Shown here: positions 52,742-64,000 of the stretch, piece after piece
How positions within the stretch are numbered: the first letter of the stretch is position 1
Layout: every line of letters begins with the position of its first letter
Assembly (NCBI GenBank): GCA_039090855.1
Contig: CM076990.1
Coordinates: forward strand, 196,545,232-196,609,231
Reading direction: 5' to 3'
Length of the DNA stretch: 64,000 nt
Source of the DNA: Macrothele yani
Taxonomy: Eukaryota > Arthropoda > Arachnida > Araneae > Macrothelidae
Notes under the pieces: model-generated
Told to the model about the DNA's origin: nothing
The model's input: only the letters and a program-made list of their open reading frames with translations
Databases searched by the model: none
Position numbers and translations under genes: made by a program

Positions 52742-53236
52742 TCAAATTTTAGTAGTAACACGCACTACAGTCTCTACACAGGATTTCCTGAGGAGAGGCA
52801 TAAAAATTGGATAATGATTGTAAGATTCGCTAACCCCCAGTTCATAAAAACTATAATTATAAATATAAATTATCTGCTGCTGTTCGTGATGTACGGAATC
52901 CACTTCTAAACGCCGATGTTCTTCCATTGTTTGTAAGAAATCCGAATCATCATCATATTCTTCAGTACTGATTTCATAATCTGGATCAGAATCAGAAGCA
53001 GAAGAAATTTCAAAACCGGAAAGACTTGATTCGTGGTAACTTGTATCCGATTCAACAGAATCGATTGTTGTTGGACCAACAGTTGGATCATCTATAGTAG
53101 AAAGATCTGTAGCGGGGTTAATAATTCCAGATGGACCAGCAGTGGGATCAGGTATCCACGGAGAAGAAAGCCTAGCAACGGATTCTAATTTTCGTCTTTT
53201 GGAGTAAAACGTTTTGCTATTTATGGGGTCGGCCAT
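52742..53236 (-). CDS. Hypothetical acidic Ser/Asp-rich protein, possible exon
   Basis: An open frame of 165 codons from the ATG at 53236 (MADPINSKTFYSKRRKLESV). The first 20 residues are basic. Then comes a Pro/Gly/Ser/Thr linker with two similar pieces (PDPTAGPSGI and DDPTVGPTTI). An acidic stretch around SASDSDPDYEISTEEYDDD follows at about residues 80-100. The last 45 residues (from about IIYIYNY) look like non-coding AT-rich DNA, so any real exon probably ends near 52880. Codon use and lack of simple repetition make it less random-looking than other frames here. I do not recognise the family. It could be the first exon of a host gene or the N-terminus of a transposon protein. Confidence 0.35.
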   Translation of the reverse strand: MADPINSKTFYSKRRKLESVARLSSPWIPDPTAGPSGIINPATDLSTIDDPTVGPTTIDSVESDTSYHESSLSGFEISSASDSDPDYEISTEEYDDDSDFLQTMEEHRRLEVDSVHHEQQQIIYIYNYSFYELGVSESYNHYPIFMPLLRKSCVETVVRVTTKI

Positions 53237-53244
53237 CCTCACGC

Positions 53245-53740
53245 TTTGATTACAAGAGCAGTTATGGGATTTTCGTCGAACTGCAAATTAGTGCGGTTAG
53301 GGAGAAAAAAGAAAAAAAAAGAAAAAAAAAGAAAGAAAAGGTGCATGTCTGTTAACATCCCGAAATCTATTATGCTCAAGTGAAGTAAGTGCTGTCTAAT
53401 CGAAAAAAAAAACGTTATAGCCCAAAAGGGAAGGAAGGAGGCTACTTTTCCTGCAGCATTTGTTTATATATAACTGCATCCGAGCAGAGGAATATTGTTA
53501 GTAAGAGAAAAGTGTTCACTCAGTTCTCTCTTATTTTGCTTCTACCAGCCATCCTGTGGTAAGGAATCAGCGTGTGGAACCACCAAGTGGGAATTGCCTT
53601 CCCCCAGTAGGGTATTATATTTCCATTGTCTTCGACCGACGCGGTGTCCCAGCTCAACCTCTGCTAGACACAACACACTAATACGAAGAAAGGAAAGTGG
53701 GAGAAGCACTTATTATTTATAGACTTTCTACAACTCCTTT
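53245..53740. other. Spacer
   Basis: A-rich run with (gaaa)n character at 53308-53340. Nothing else recognised. Confidence 0.4.
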
Positions 53741-53742
53741 TT

Positions 53743-54297
53743 TACGCTTTCCAATATTAGGTTGAAGAAGCGTATATGCTCCAGCTTTGTCCATCTGTCT
53801 ATCCTTCTGTCCGCCCACACGATACCTCGCATGAAAATGGTTCAATTTCGATAAAATTTTAGTATGTGGTAGGGGACCTCCTGGGGACGAACCCTGTTGA
53901 AAATGGGCGAAATGGGGTAAAGGTCAGGACATAAGAGCGGGATGCATTCCATTGCCCTTATGCGTCATAACTTGCGTAAATATGGTTCGATTTCGATGAA
54001 ATTTTCAAATGTAGTAGGGGACCACCTAGGGACGAACTCTGTTGAAAATGGACGAAATGGGGTCAAAGATCAGGAAATAGGAGCGGGATCCATTTCATCG
54101 CCTTAATACGTCATAACTTACGTACAAATGTTTCGATTGAGACAACACTTTATCATGTTGTTCAGGAAGTATACTTAACCGGTTCTGTTTAAATATAATC
54201 GAAATGAGGTCAAAGGTCAGGGTATAGGAGCGAGATGTATTCTATAGCCATGTTCCTTATAACTTGAGTAATGATTTCTGGTATGTTGGAAAGCGTA
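53743..54297. mobile_element. 146-bp-unit element, copy 2 (about 4 units)
   Basis: The left end tacgctttccaa with the leader taggttgaagaa..atatgctccagctttgtcc and the right end gttggaaagcgta match copy 1 at 22207-23475. Unit motifs near 53830, 53978, 54124 and 54270 are 146-148 bp apart. The flanks beyond the ends differ from copy 1 apart from a short tcatgattttact. Confidence 0.85.
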
Positions 54298-54665
54298 TCA
54301 TAAACAATGCATTGCATGATTTTACTGGATTTTACTAACTTGTTTACATAAGCTTGTATGAAGTTGCCCGCGCCTGCATGGCCTGTACAACATCACGTTT
54401 AACTTTTGGGCCTCGTCAGTCGCATGTAACTTCTGCATGTTTTGCTATAAATGGACTTGTGGTCAGCCAAATAGTAGGTGGTATAAAAATTTTGGGAATC
54501 CCATTACTGGAACTCCAGACATTTACTTCTGTTTATCTGGCCCCCACAGGGCAATTTCTACAGAAGGCCGGTGCGCCCGCAGGCGGCGAAAGTGTCCAGA
54601 GTTATAGTAGGTATCTCCACGTAGGTGAGGTTCAACTCCGAAACCCGGTAAAGTGGAAATGAAGA
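54298..54665. other. Spacer
   Basis: Nothing recognised. A 102-codon frame at 54354-54662 has no family features. Confidence 0.4.
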
Positions 54666-54667
54666 TT

Positions 54668-54776
54668 TTTGAAGTTTTTAAGAGAGAAAGGACACTTTGG
54701 TTGTAGGGGGGGGGACGGGACCTTGGTTTTTCAGAGAGAGGTAGGGTCGTGGAATTGGCGTGTGAGGGGAGGATTT
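54668..54776 (+). repeat. Direct repeat R3, copy 1
   Basis: gaagtttttaagagagaaag, gacacttt, a G-run, gacgggaccttggtttttca and gggtcgtggaatt in order. It recurs at 55095-55203. Confidence 0.88.
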
Positions 54777-55094
54777 GTTTTCGGAGAGAGTGGGTGGTAT
54801 TGCGTCGGTGTAGCTACAGTGTCGGTTTACGGGAAGTACGGAATTCGGGTCTAGAGTTCATAAAGTACAGACGCAGACCGAGTCAATCAAGCATTCCATT
54901 AGCCTGCCCTTCGATAAGTCCTAAGGCACATAGTTTTAATGAAAAAAACTGTTTTTTTTTTGTTACTGTTACAAATAATGAAAATCTTCCAAATACGTGG
55001 AGACAATGTAAATAGATAAAGTCATCGCCGCAATTATATCATTTAAAGTCTCCGGCTTTTATGCTGTATTCTTATAATATTTGCCCATTTTTTA

Positions 55095-55203
55095 AAGTTT
55101 TTAAGAGAGAAAGGACACTTCGGATGTAAGAGGGGGGGGGAGAGACGGGACCTTGGTTTTTCAGATAGAGGTCGGGTCGTGGAATTAAGCGTCTGAGGGG
55201 ATA
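55095..55203 (+). repeat. Direct repeat R3, copy 2
   Basis: Same order of blocks as 54668-54776, about 427 bp downstream. It is adjacent to the inverted SINE tail at 55205. Confidence 0.88.
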
Positions 55204-55204
55204 T

Positions 55205-55770
55205 TTCCACGTTTTTCTTTAATTAACACACAGCAACCGAAAAATTCTATCTGGGGTTTGGTCACAGCGGTGTCGAAATACAATTTTTCGGTTGTTGTGT
55301 GTTAATTAAAAAACACGTGCAAAGAGCGATGACTTTGTCTATTTATATTCTCTCCACGTATTTGGAAGTTTTTCAGCATTTCTCTCGCCCTTCGGATTTA
55401 TTAGCTATAATTAAATAGCTTGTGCCGTTAAGCCCCACCAGATGGAGACGTCTCAGTTGCTGAGCTCATCCCTATGGATTTGTGAAGTCAGATGCTGACA
55501 GATAAACACACATAGCGCCGTGGATTGTTGGCACCGTAGCGTATGGTGACGTCTCGGTTGCTGAGCCCATCCCTACGGATTTGTGAAGTCAGATGCTGAC
55601 AGATAAACACACATAGCGCCGTGGATTGTTGGCACCTTAGTGTAAGGCGAACGAACTCGGCTAGTTATCGAGAGATCTGGGATTCGGTTCCTCGGTGTCG
55701 AAATACAATTCTCCGGTTGCTGTGTGTTAATTAAAGAAAAACGTGGAAAGAGCGATCACTTTGTCTAGTT
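55205..55770 (+). repeat. SINE family 2, composite with inverted tail and duplicated leader
   Basis: Inverted tail sequences (ccacgtttttctttaattaa, cacacagcaaccgaaaaatt at 55208-55246, and the opposite orientation at 55279-55320) form a hairpin. Then leader plus start (about 55430-55530, agccccaccagatggagacg to ccgtggattgttggcacc) is repeated at about 55545-55635. It ends in a tRNA-like head (gtgtaaggcgaacgaactcg, gggattcggttcctcgg) and a normal tail at 55700-55760. Confidence 0.75.
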
Positions 55771-55774
55771 ACAA

Positions 55775-56390
55775 ATGATGAAAGACAGATTAAGATTAGA
55801 GTTAGTGTTTGTTTTTGAGCGATGTGACCATGTCAAAGCATTTTCTCTGACTGATCTTGTCAGAGCTATCCTTTTTTATGACAAATTCTACCTAAAAATG
55901 AAAAAGCTTGCACTTCTCTTTCAAGATAAAAACAGTGCAAGATGTACGTATGAGGGTCACATCATTGTATTTACAAAAAACAATGTGAAAAGCATGTAAA
56001 AGCAGCATTAGTTTTCAACGCAGCCTCCTTGCAGTTACACACAATTCTTGCAACGGTCCAAAAGCTTCTTCATTCCGTATAAGATGGCACGCTCTGCCCA
56101 TGCCATTGCATAGATGCCGCCTACGTGGGTGTCGCGGGTACAGGTTTCCAGTGGGTGCATGGAAACCCATTGAAAAATTGTAGAAAATGAAAACTTGGAA
56201 ATAAGAATGTAAAAAACAAACATTTTTGGATTTTTTGGAGGACTGGTGATAGATCTCCCTATATTAGACTTTTGGCTAAACACTCTATTCATTATGAAAA
56301 AATGCTGCGAACCTTTCTTTCATAGGTGCTGACCATGTGAATGCTCCGGGACTCAGGCATCTATGAATCCATAGATGACAACAAAATTTC
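55775..56390. other. Spacer
   Basis: Nothing recognised. The 75-codon frame at 55775 follows the SINE tail without family features. Confidence 0.4.
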
Positions 56391-56399
56391 AACACCCTC

Positions 56400-56432
56400 A
56401 AAAAAAAAAAAAAAAAAAAGAAAGAAAAAGAA
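56400..56432. repeat. A-rich run
   Basis: Twenty-odd A residues followed by (gaaa)n. It produces Lys-rich artefact frames. Confidence 0.9.
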
Positions 56433-56759
56433 ACATAACTATAAAATGTACACAATCGCGCCCGTATATAGTGAAGTCCGCACACACACAAAGGACAAAG
56501 ACCTTCTTTACACTTGCACCTTCATTTATAAAAAAAAATAGTACATACGGTTGTACGTTTATATGGACAGGAAAACACATCTCAGACACAATAAAGGAAT
56601 TTCCAACACTTTGTTACATCGAAAGGGAAAATTTTGGCTTTCTTTTATAAATAAATAGCATATAATGCAGTTTTTCCTAAAACACGTGAATGACCACTTC
56701 TTCGCTGTAACCGCAAATTTGCTATATGCGGCTTTGTTACGTATGCGTGTGTGAGTACA

Positions 56760-57260
56760 TGAAGAGCTCGGCCACCCACTTAATTTCCCGTTCAGAACTC
56801 GAGCACTTCATGTGCAAAGAGCACCGTTTGGATTTCCCGTTAAGAACCCAAGCACTTCATGGGGAAAGATCGGGCACCGTTTGAATTTCCCGTTATGAAC
56901 TCAAGCACTTCATAGGGAAAGCTCGGGCAAACTTAGCTTCCCGTTCAGAACTCGGGCACTTCATGTGGAAAGTTCAAGCATCCACTGAACTTTCTGTCCA
57001 GAACTCGAACACTTCATGTACAAAGCTCGGGCACCCAATGGATTTCGTGTACAAAACTCGAGAACTTCACGTGCAAAACTCAAGCACGCATTGGTCTTCC
57101 TGTTCAAAACTCGAGCACTTCATATGCAAAGCTTGGTCATCCATTGAACTTCCAGCTTAGAACTCGAGCACTTCATGTGGAAAGCTCAAGCGCCCATTGG
57201 ACATCCCGTACAGAACTCTTGCAATTCATGTTCAAAATTCGAGTACCCATTGGATTTCTG
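56760..57260 (+). repeat. 62-bp minisatellite, about eight units
   Basis: The unit contains cccgttcagaactcgagcac, ttcatgtgcaaagctcgggc and acccattgaatt. agcacttcat-type motifs recur near 56804, 56847, 56902, 56955, 57008, 57063, 57113 and 57166; some intervals are shortened. Open frames across it are repeat artefacts. Confidence 0.85.
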
Positions 57261-57264
57261 GAAC

Positions 57265-58285
57265 GTCAGTGTCTATGCTCGTGTAAACATTCCGAGCCAC
57301 TCAGTGACGTCAGTGCTATGTGCCATGGAACCCGTCCATTCGTTGGGACGAGGCGGTTACTTATAATGATATAGCCCATGAATGAATTTATAATCTGAGT
57401 GCTAAACACTTTTGAGAACTACAGTTTGAGGAATACTTCTACGTAAGCAAGCCGAAAAATAGATAAAAAAAGTTTCAACGTGTTACTTGTTCTGACCTAA
57501 GAGAGAATGCTTTTCAAATCCATTAAGTATAACCGAGAAAGGCAATTTTTGGGATGTTCTAATTCTTCCTCTAATAACTTGCATCGCGTATCGCTTACAC
57601 CCCTGGGCAAACGTTAGATGTTTATGTGTCAAGAAATGAGTTGCCCGTTCCTTGTCATGAATTACGGTGATGAGTTTCTAACAAAAGACGATAACTTGCG
57701 AAGGAAGTTTTAGGGAAACTCAGAATATCAGTACAGTTAATGCCTAGGGGTAACTTAGTGGAAACCGTCGTAAGCGAGACCTCTTCACCATAACGCATCT
57801 TTAAATAAAAAAGGGAGACAAAGAACCGCGATATATTCTTCAATAAATTCGAATCTATATTCCTACATGAGATGAGTTCGAGGAAGAGAGTGAGATTAAA
57901 CTCAACTTCTTTCTTTCCATCACAAATTTAAAATACAAACAGGGTCGATGATTGTCAGAATTACAGCAATGCTGTATTGCTATACTTTTCTGCTCTGCAT
58001 TTTGGTTTGAGTGTGAGAGACGCATAGAAATTTCTATGAAGCGGTGATGTCATTGCTTATAATTTGTGATGATTTCACAAATAAATAAAGACGCCACTGT
58101 CGTTGTTACACCTAAAATTGCACAAAAATTGCAAATAGTAATAATTCCACTCTGATAATCTCAATTTCAAACTCTGATTTTTTTTTCCCATTTTCTTTAT
58201 CTTTTTTCGCTGTGTAGTCCGTAGAGATAATACTGTGATAGCGCCCAGACTCGAGCGCTGCACATTTAGGTCGAAAATCCATTCC
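57265..58285. other. Spacer
   Basis: Nothing recognised. Confidence 0.4.
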
Positions 58286-58289
58286 CTAG

Positions 58290-58375
58290 TTTATTTATTT
58301 ATTTAATTATTATTTTATTTATTCATTTATTTATTTATTTATTCATTTATTTATTCATTTTTATTAATTCATGTA
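58290..58375. repeat. (TTTA)n microsatellite
   Basis: Imperfect ttta/ttca repeats. Confidence 0.95.
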
Positions 58376-58379
58376 TTTT

Positions 58380-61145
58380 TTGAAGAAAGAGTACGTTTTA
58401 ATTTGCCATATACTTTCGGGTGAATCTTTTCTTTTTTTCTCTCTCCGTCCCCCCTCTCCCAGCACGAGGCGTAAGACTAGCTAGACAGCGTTGGCGTTAC
58501 AGGACAGACCGACACGGTAAGGAGACAACGCTGGCGACATCCATCGGCGAGCTGACTTTGTAGTATGTTTTATTGGCGACAATAGAAGTGTCCACCCTGT
58601 ATAGCATCCACAATGCGTGTTGGGCAGACCGTAGACTTGTTGGAACCAGGGCTAACAGTTTAATTGTGGTAAGGATTTACGGCAGGGAGTAGTATCACGA
58701 GGGAAACGTAACTCGAGAGGTTCTCAGAATTTTCACTGGAACGGGTAGGAATCTTGACCCCTAACGAATGGAAGAACAAAATGTTAATTCTCCGACCAGT
58801 AAGATTTACACTGGGGAATTTAATTCAGGGAGGCTTGCGTTTGCCAGCTAGTGTTTGGATGATGGGATATTTTGAGGTAGTGTGGGTCTTCTTGGGGGTC
58901 GTCGAAAGATTTTACAAGGGAAGAGAAGAACTTCGTCACTTCACGTTTACAGTTTTTACACGAAACTTTACTTGTGTGTGTTTCGCTGCGTGCATCTCGT
59001 GCACTGTCCTCCATGACTGTCACCTAGGAGGCTGAATGCAATTTTCTAAGCTGCGGATGGGAGATCGCAACCGAGGTTTCCGGATGAACGGACCCCCACT
59101 AAGGACCATTAGGGCCCATATGACGGTCGCAGCTGCAGATGGAAGTTAATACCCAGCGGACGAGGGTTCTCTCGGATCAGGAGTGGTCAGCAGTCCGATA
59201 TCTAGGCCAGATTCGGATGTTAAGGTAGGAAATCCATCCTATTCTTTCTTTGGTGTCCCCCTCATAAAATCTTTATCGGAGCAGTCCACACATAGAGTTA
59301 ATATTTTTATAAGCAAATAGTTAATTGAGTACAGGTTCCTGTCAGAGAGTCGTAAATCCTTTTTGCTAGTATCATGAGCGTATATTTACTATTATGCCAA
59401 ATCATAACCAATATATTTATTATTATACCAAATCATAACCAATAAATTGTTTTTGATTGTTAATTTTGTCTAAGTTCTATGATGAGTGTGTCGTTAACTA
59501 CAATATGTGTGCTCAACCCTAGATTATTTGGAGAATATATATAACTTTTGGAACCGGAACTTAGCAAATCTGTTCATTTATGCTTTTTATTTTAAATCTA
59601 GACGTTCACAAAAACATTGCGGCACACAGCGGACCCTTTGACTCCCAAAGGAAAATCTGCTGTGTGAATGACAACGCCCCGTCAGTGGATCCTGAAGCTG
59701 CGTCAGCCCTAAATCAGGGAATCGCAGAATCACAATCCACTCGACATCCCCTTGGCTCCCAATATTACGCCGGGTGAACCCAATTCGGAACCCGAGCGAT
59801 AATAATACTGTAGATTTAATGTTCACACGAAACATGAGTCACCAAGAAAGGAGAACGGTATGGTTATGACTAAACGGGTGAGAAGAGAGCGAGACAGAGA
59901 AAAACTAATAAATAAAGAGAAAACGAAATCAAAAGCACGAAAGTGCGCGCCATGGAGCTGAAAATGTGACAACCCGAACAGGTAGACCAAAATGCGCACA
60001 AGAAATATGATCTCGTTTAAACTTAAGAGAAGTTCGGATAGAAAATCAGACTCAACGATTTCAATTACCACGAAAAAAAACTCGTAAACAATATCAGCCA
60101 CGCTCGCGAAGTTCAAAATATAAATGATGGATCTGTTCCGCAAGCATGTATCGAAATGTTTACCGCGAGGCGTTATTTCCAAGCTTCAAAAATTTATATT
60201 TGGAATCCTCTTTTTATAGTATCACTGTTTTTTTAAAGTAGCTTTTGCGTTCCGCTGTTTGAAGGCAGTACAGTGGCATTGAACGTTGTATTTAAAGAAT
60301 TAGTGTCATAGAAGGTTAAACGTGTTTTTCCGACTCTCGTTCCTTTTTCCTCTACCATATTACGATTCTACAGTGTTTGATAAGCATAGCAACTCTGAAA
60401 TGGAACACCGTAGAAAAGAAAAAGAAAAGCCATCAAGCCATATAAAAATATAAGATTATTTTGAAACCAAATTACAAAATAGGAGGCAGTAAGACATGGT
60501 TTTGGGAGAATGCACAAAAATAGAAATGAAAAGGGAATCTCGAAAACAAAATTCGTATGCAAAATCTACTTAGCAAGCAAAAATTCAAGAGAATACTTCG
60601 AAAAACGTCATGAAAATCTGATATCGTCTAGCACACACCTTTAGAGAGAATATCAATATGTCTCAGTGCAAAACCCCTTCCTTAGCTTTTGCACAGTCGA
60701 AAGTAGTAATTTAAGAGAGTGTACATGTTGTGGTTTAAATAAAGCTTGAAATAGTGAAACGAAAACACAATGTGTCTTTTAAGAATATTAATACTGCATT
60801 ATTATACTGACAGCATCGCATACAGAAAATTTGAATAAAGAGTGAAAAAGTTAGGAAAAAGAAGACAAAATTATTCGCACATCAGGGCTATCTTATTGCT
60901 TAAAATACCGGTAATATTTTCTTGTTTCATCATTTTCAAGACAAGGTAATTTACATACTGTATCTTAGTTTTCATTGCAGGACCAGAAGAAGGGGGGCAA
61001 CTTACCAAAACTTTACACATTGTGAATTGGACAAAGGAAAATACCAATATTTAGAAACTAGATGATAGGAAGGTTAAAAGATCATGATGAACAAATGAGA
61101 AGGAGGACAGAGTAATATATAAGAATGTTGGAGATATATAATAAG
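58380..61145. other. Long spacer without recognisable features
   Basis: No transposase, RT or SINE motifs seen on either strand. A 30-bp near-duplicate (attat(g/a)ccaaatcataacc) lies at 59391-59446. The segment 58440-59260 is GC-richer and could be an unrecognised element, for example part of an LTR, but nothing diagnostic was found. Confidence 0.4.
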
Positions 61146-61259
61146 AAGTGACTGAATAAAAGAGTGAGTAATGGAGAGTAAGAGCGAATTAGATAGATAC
61201 AGAGTGAAGGAGAACTAAATGACAGCAAACGAGGGAGAGATGAGAGAGCCGATAGGGAA

Positions 61260-62060
61260 GGGAAGAGTTCTATTGGAGAGAGGGGGAGGAGACGAAAGGG
61301 AAAAGTTCTATTGGAGATAGAGAGGGGGGCGGGAGACGCAAGAGAAGAGTTTTGTTGGAGACAGAGAGGGGCAAGAGACGAAAGGGAAGAGTTCTGTTGG
61401 AGACAGAGAGGGGGAAAGACGAAAGGGAAGAGTTCTAGTGGAGAGAGAGGGGGAGAGACGAAAAGGGAAAGTTATATTGGAGAGAGAGAGGGGAAGAGAC
61501 GAAAGGGAAGAGTTCTATTGGAGAGAGAGAGGGGAGAGGAGACGAAAAGGAAAAGTTCAATTGGAAAGAGAGAGGTGGAAGAGTCGAAAGAGGAGACAGA
61601 GAGGGGGAAAGACGAAAGGGAAGAGTTCTAGTGAAGAGAGAGGGGGAGAAACAAAAGGGGAAAGTTCTATTGGAGAGAGAGAGAGAGGGGGAGGAGACGA
61701 AAGGGAAAAGCTCTATTGGAGAGAGAGGGGGAAGAGACGAAAGGGAAGAGTTCTATTGGAGACAGAGGGAAAGAGACGAAAGAGAAGAGTTCTGTTGGAG
61801 ACAGAGAGGAGGAAGAGACGAAAGAGAAGAGTACAGTTGAAGAGAGAAGGGGGAGAGGCGAAGGGGGAAAGTTATATTGGAGAGAGGGGGAGAGACGAAG
61901 GGGGAAAGTTATATTGGAGAGAGAGAGGGGAAGAGACGAAAGGGAAGAGTTCTATTGGAGAGAGAGAGGGGTGAGACGAAAGGGAAAAGTTCTAGGTGAG
62001 AGAGAGATAGAGGAGAGGGGGAGGGGGTGAGAATGTTAAAGGAAATAGTGAGAAAACGAG
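61260..62060 (+). repeat. GA-rich minisatellite, about 40-50-bp units
   Basis: The unit is roughly gacgaaagggaagagttcta, ttggagagagagaggggaag or variants, about 18 units. Lys/Glu/Arg-rich frames of up to 178 codons across it are compositional. Confidence 0.93.
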
Positions 62061-62238
62061 TGAGAGAGAAATAGTGGAAAACCGAATGACTGACTTCCAC
62101 AGATCAGCATGCAAACACACATATGCACAAAGAGGGAAAGATGAAATCACATGATAAATTTTGTATCGCAGTCACACAAAATAAAAAAAAATCTACATAT
62201 TCAATGTACAGTACCAATGATACAGTAGATAAAGGCTA

Positions 62239-63035
62239 GTGCATATAAAACTGGCCCCAAACGCGGTTTGGGTTACAATTGTAAAGTTACATTTCGTAGT
62301 TCGCCGCTAGAAACTATTCGACGCTGTCAGCAATGCGCATGCGCATGAGTTCAGTGCGGAAGACATTCTGCGGCTGTCTGCGTGTAAATCATGCCGTATT
62401 CAATTGAACAACGCGTTTTTATTGTGAAGGGGTATGTTCGCACCTGTTCTGTCATTTCGGTTCGTGAATGATTTAAAGGAAAATATCCTGGTGCCAATGT
62501 TCCTGCGAAATCAACGATCCAGGACTTAGTGAAGAAATAGCGTACATCTAGTTCTATAATAAACGCACAGAGAGTGAAACAACGAAATGTATGTACACCG
62601 GTAGCTGTCGCCGACGTATCGAATCGTATCGAAAGAAGCCTCAACAAGTCAGCACCCCGTTTGTCCCAGAAGACAGGCATTACTCGTAAGTCGGTTCAGC
62701 GCATGTTTCATGATTTAAAAATTAAGCCTTATCGTGTGAGCGTTGTGTAGGAATTAAGAGCACTTGATAAGGGAAAATGTGTCCATCACAATCAGTGGAT
62801 CTTAGAAATGGTTTCTGAAGGACTGCTCAACCCATTTCTCTTCATTTCAACAGACGAAGTTTGGTTTTGAAAAGATATGAGAAACTGATAAACGTATCAG
62901 TTGTTAACGTTACAGCCTTTTTGAAGTTAAAAATACTGTTTATTTACCCTCCCAAATGAAACTGAAATGTACGGTACATTATGAGCAAATGAAACTGTAA
63001 AGCTGTCTTTTGCACTTGGGGCCATTTTATGTGAG
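62239..63035 (+). mobile_element. IS630/mariner-type element, deleted
   Basis: The left end gcatataaaactggccccaa and the right end read inward, tcacataaaatggccccaa, form imperfect inverted repeats around a transposase remnant. About 800 bp, shorter than a full element. Exact termini are uncertain. Confidence 0.65.
62392..62880 (+). pseudogene. DUF4817-type transposase, N-terminal half
   Basis: ATG at 62392 gives MPYSIEQRVFIVKGYVRT, the DUF4817 N-terminal helix typical of a large arthropod transposase family. VPAKSTIQDLVKK follows before a stop. Then VAVADVSNRIERSLNKSAPR, TGITRKSVQRMFHDLKIKPY (second helix-turn-helix) and, after a stop, HHNQWILEMVSEGLLNPFLF and STDEVWF (first catalytic Asp, about 62850). 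The rest of the DDE domain is deleted. Stops at about 62470, 62538, 62748 and 62868. Confidence 0.82.
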
Positions 63036-63134
63036 CCATGCTGTATATATGGTCCTACCCTGATTACAGCTGTAATGTTGAGAACAGGGCAGGGGCCATG
63101 ACTGAAACTACTGGGATTAAAATAAATGATATTC

Positions 63135-63173
63135 AAGTGTGTCTATTGGGAACTTGCCTATAGACACACTTGC
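63135..63173. repeat. Perfect 13-bp inverted repeat
   Basis: caagtgtgtctat (63135-63147) and atagacacacttg (63161-63173), 13-base loop. Followed by a short tandem duplication around tgtacccgagt(c/t)atcggtta (63178-63231). Confidence 0.9.
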
Positions 63174-63359
63174 CAACTTGTACCCGAGTCATCGGTTATA
63201 TACAATTTGCTAACTGTACCCGAGTTATCGGTTACCGTTGGCGGCTTGTCCTAGTTTTATTTCACACCCACAAAGATATTGCCAAGCGGAAGATGCATAG
63301 CATAAATTATCTACAAACAATACCGGGGAACTCTCTCGAATTTTTACATTTTCTTTGAA

Positions 63360-63560
63360 GGGGAGGAGGTAAATAACAACCATGAGAGCAAATCTTAAGG
63401 CTACAAGCAGTTACCAGTCCCTAATTTTGGACCACTGGTTTCGTTGAAGGGCCACCAGACAAATACAGCACCCATACCTCATCCGGGAGGAATGCTCATT
63501 AGTCTGAGCCTCAGAATCTTCGGACCCTTAGACGACACTGAATGCTCTAGACTCACCCGA
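63360..63560 (-). repeat. SINE family 1, diverged copy
   Basis: Body blocks (ggctacaagcagttacc, agtccctaattttggaccac, tggtttc) are in the same order as other copies. The tRNA head region is strongly eroded. Confidence 0.65.
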
Positions 63561-63931
63561 TCAACACAAATATTCGTTTAAGATACATGATTGCATATGA
63601 AACACAGTACTCCGTATTTTAAATACATACTCACGTAAAAACAAAATTCCTATGGCCAGCTTTTCTTGCCAACTAATCGCTAAATGTATTTCTTAACGCC
63701 GCCGAGACCCTTCTACACTACTGCCTTAGCTGGCAGTAATAAACCGTGTATTTGAAAAGAAAAGCAGACAACATTTGCTATCTGTGCAAAGGTTATCTCT
63801 GTTCCTTAAGCTTTTCTGTATGTTTCAAATAATTTTATATTTTCGTGGAACGCTCTGATTTTATTTCATTTAACAGATGTGTTTATAATTTTTAGGAATT
63901 GGATAGCATTTTTGAATTCAGCCAGTAAATA

Positions 63932-64000
63932 CACTATATTGACAAAAGTCACCGGACACCTAGAAGAGAAACATAACATAGCTTTATTGACATATATAAG
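63932..64000. mobile_element. Left end of another Tc1-like element
   Basis: cactatattgacaaaagtca plus ccggacacc after TA has the style of Tc1 terminal repeats (compare cactatctaccaac..ggacacc of family A). The element runs off the window. Confidence 0.6.

Noticed and set aside
61311..62030. Glu/Lys/Arg-rich frames up to 178 codons
   Set aside because: Translations of the GA-rich minisatellite.

Overview
This window is animal (eukaryotic) non-genic DNA, most likely from an arthropod. Almost everything identifiable is transposable-element or satellite sequence. The evidence is at least nine Tc1-like copies, several other mariner/IS630-type copies, a pogo/Tigger element, hAT elements, an RTE-type LINE, two Penelope-like elements (PLEs) and several tRNA-derived SINE families. 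There are long microsatellites and no bacterial-style gene packing. The exact taxon cannot be read from this window; some of the Tc1 families look like those common in spiders, but that is recall, not a test.

Layout. 1-6,900: a Tc1 end, a complete but dead Tc1 copy (A1), an old mariner-type transposase whose middle has become a 52-bp minisatellite, and a pair of about 210-bp direct repeats. 6,900-9,780: a PLE with its reverse transcriptase and GIY-YIG endonuclease on opposite strands, abutted by Tc1 copy b1. 10,900-16,450: an 88-bp satellite, a long inverted repeat, (TG)n(AG)n and CT-rich tracts. 16,449-20,026: a Tigger element containing an inserted Tc1 (F) and a 63-bp array grown from its own terminal motif. 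20,500-23,500: a SINE, a mariner, and an element made of about 146-bp units. 24,782-32,337: a stack of Tc1 elements meeting at TA runs (b2 split by C, then A2, D, an RTE fragment, E). 32,800-34,463: SINEs and a foldback element. 35,025-36,660: a three-monomer higher-order satellite with a CTCF-like motif in each monomer. 37,400-42,420: SINEs, a dispersed repeat, a deleted hAT and a hAT MITE with an exact 8-bp target duplication. 42,690-46,800: RTE and Tc1 fragments fused to each other. 47,865-51,806: a mariner, a Tc1/mariner fusion, and a Tc1 (I) split by a PLE carrying a hammerhead-ribozyme fold. 51,800-64,000: sparse, with one possible acidic exon, more satellites, a composite SINE, a GA-rich minisatellite, a DUF4817-type transposase and the end of another Tc1.

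No transposase reading frame here is intact. Stops, frameshifts or lost catalytic residues are visible in most of them. The only long uninterrupted TE frame is the 223-residue 3' end of one RTE copy. No convincing host gene was found. The most notable structure is the hammerhead-like motif downstream of both PLE endonucleases, whose stem II differs in sequence but stays paired. Next are satellites that can be seen arising from transposon sequence, and the CTCF-like higher-order array.
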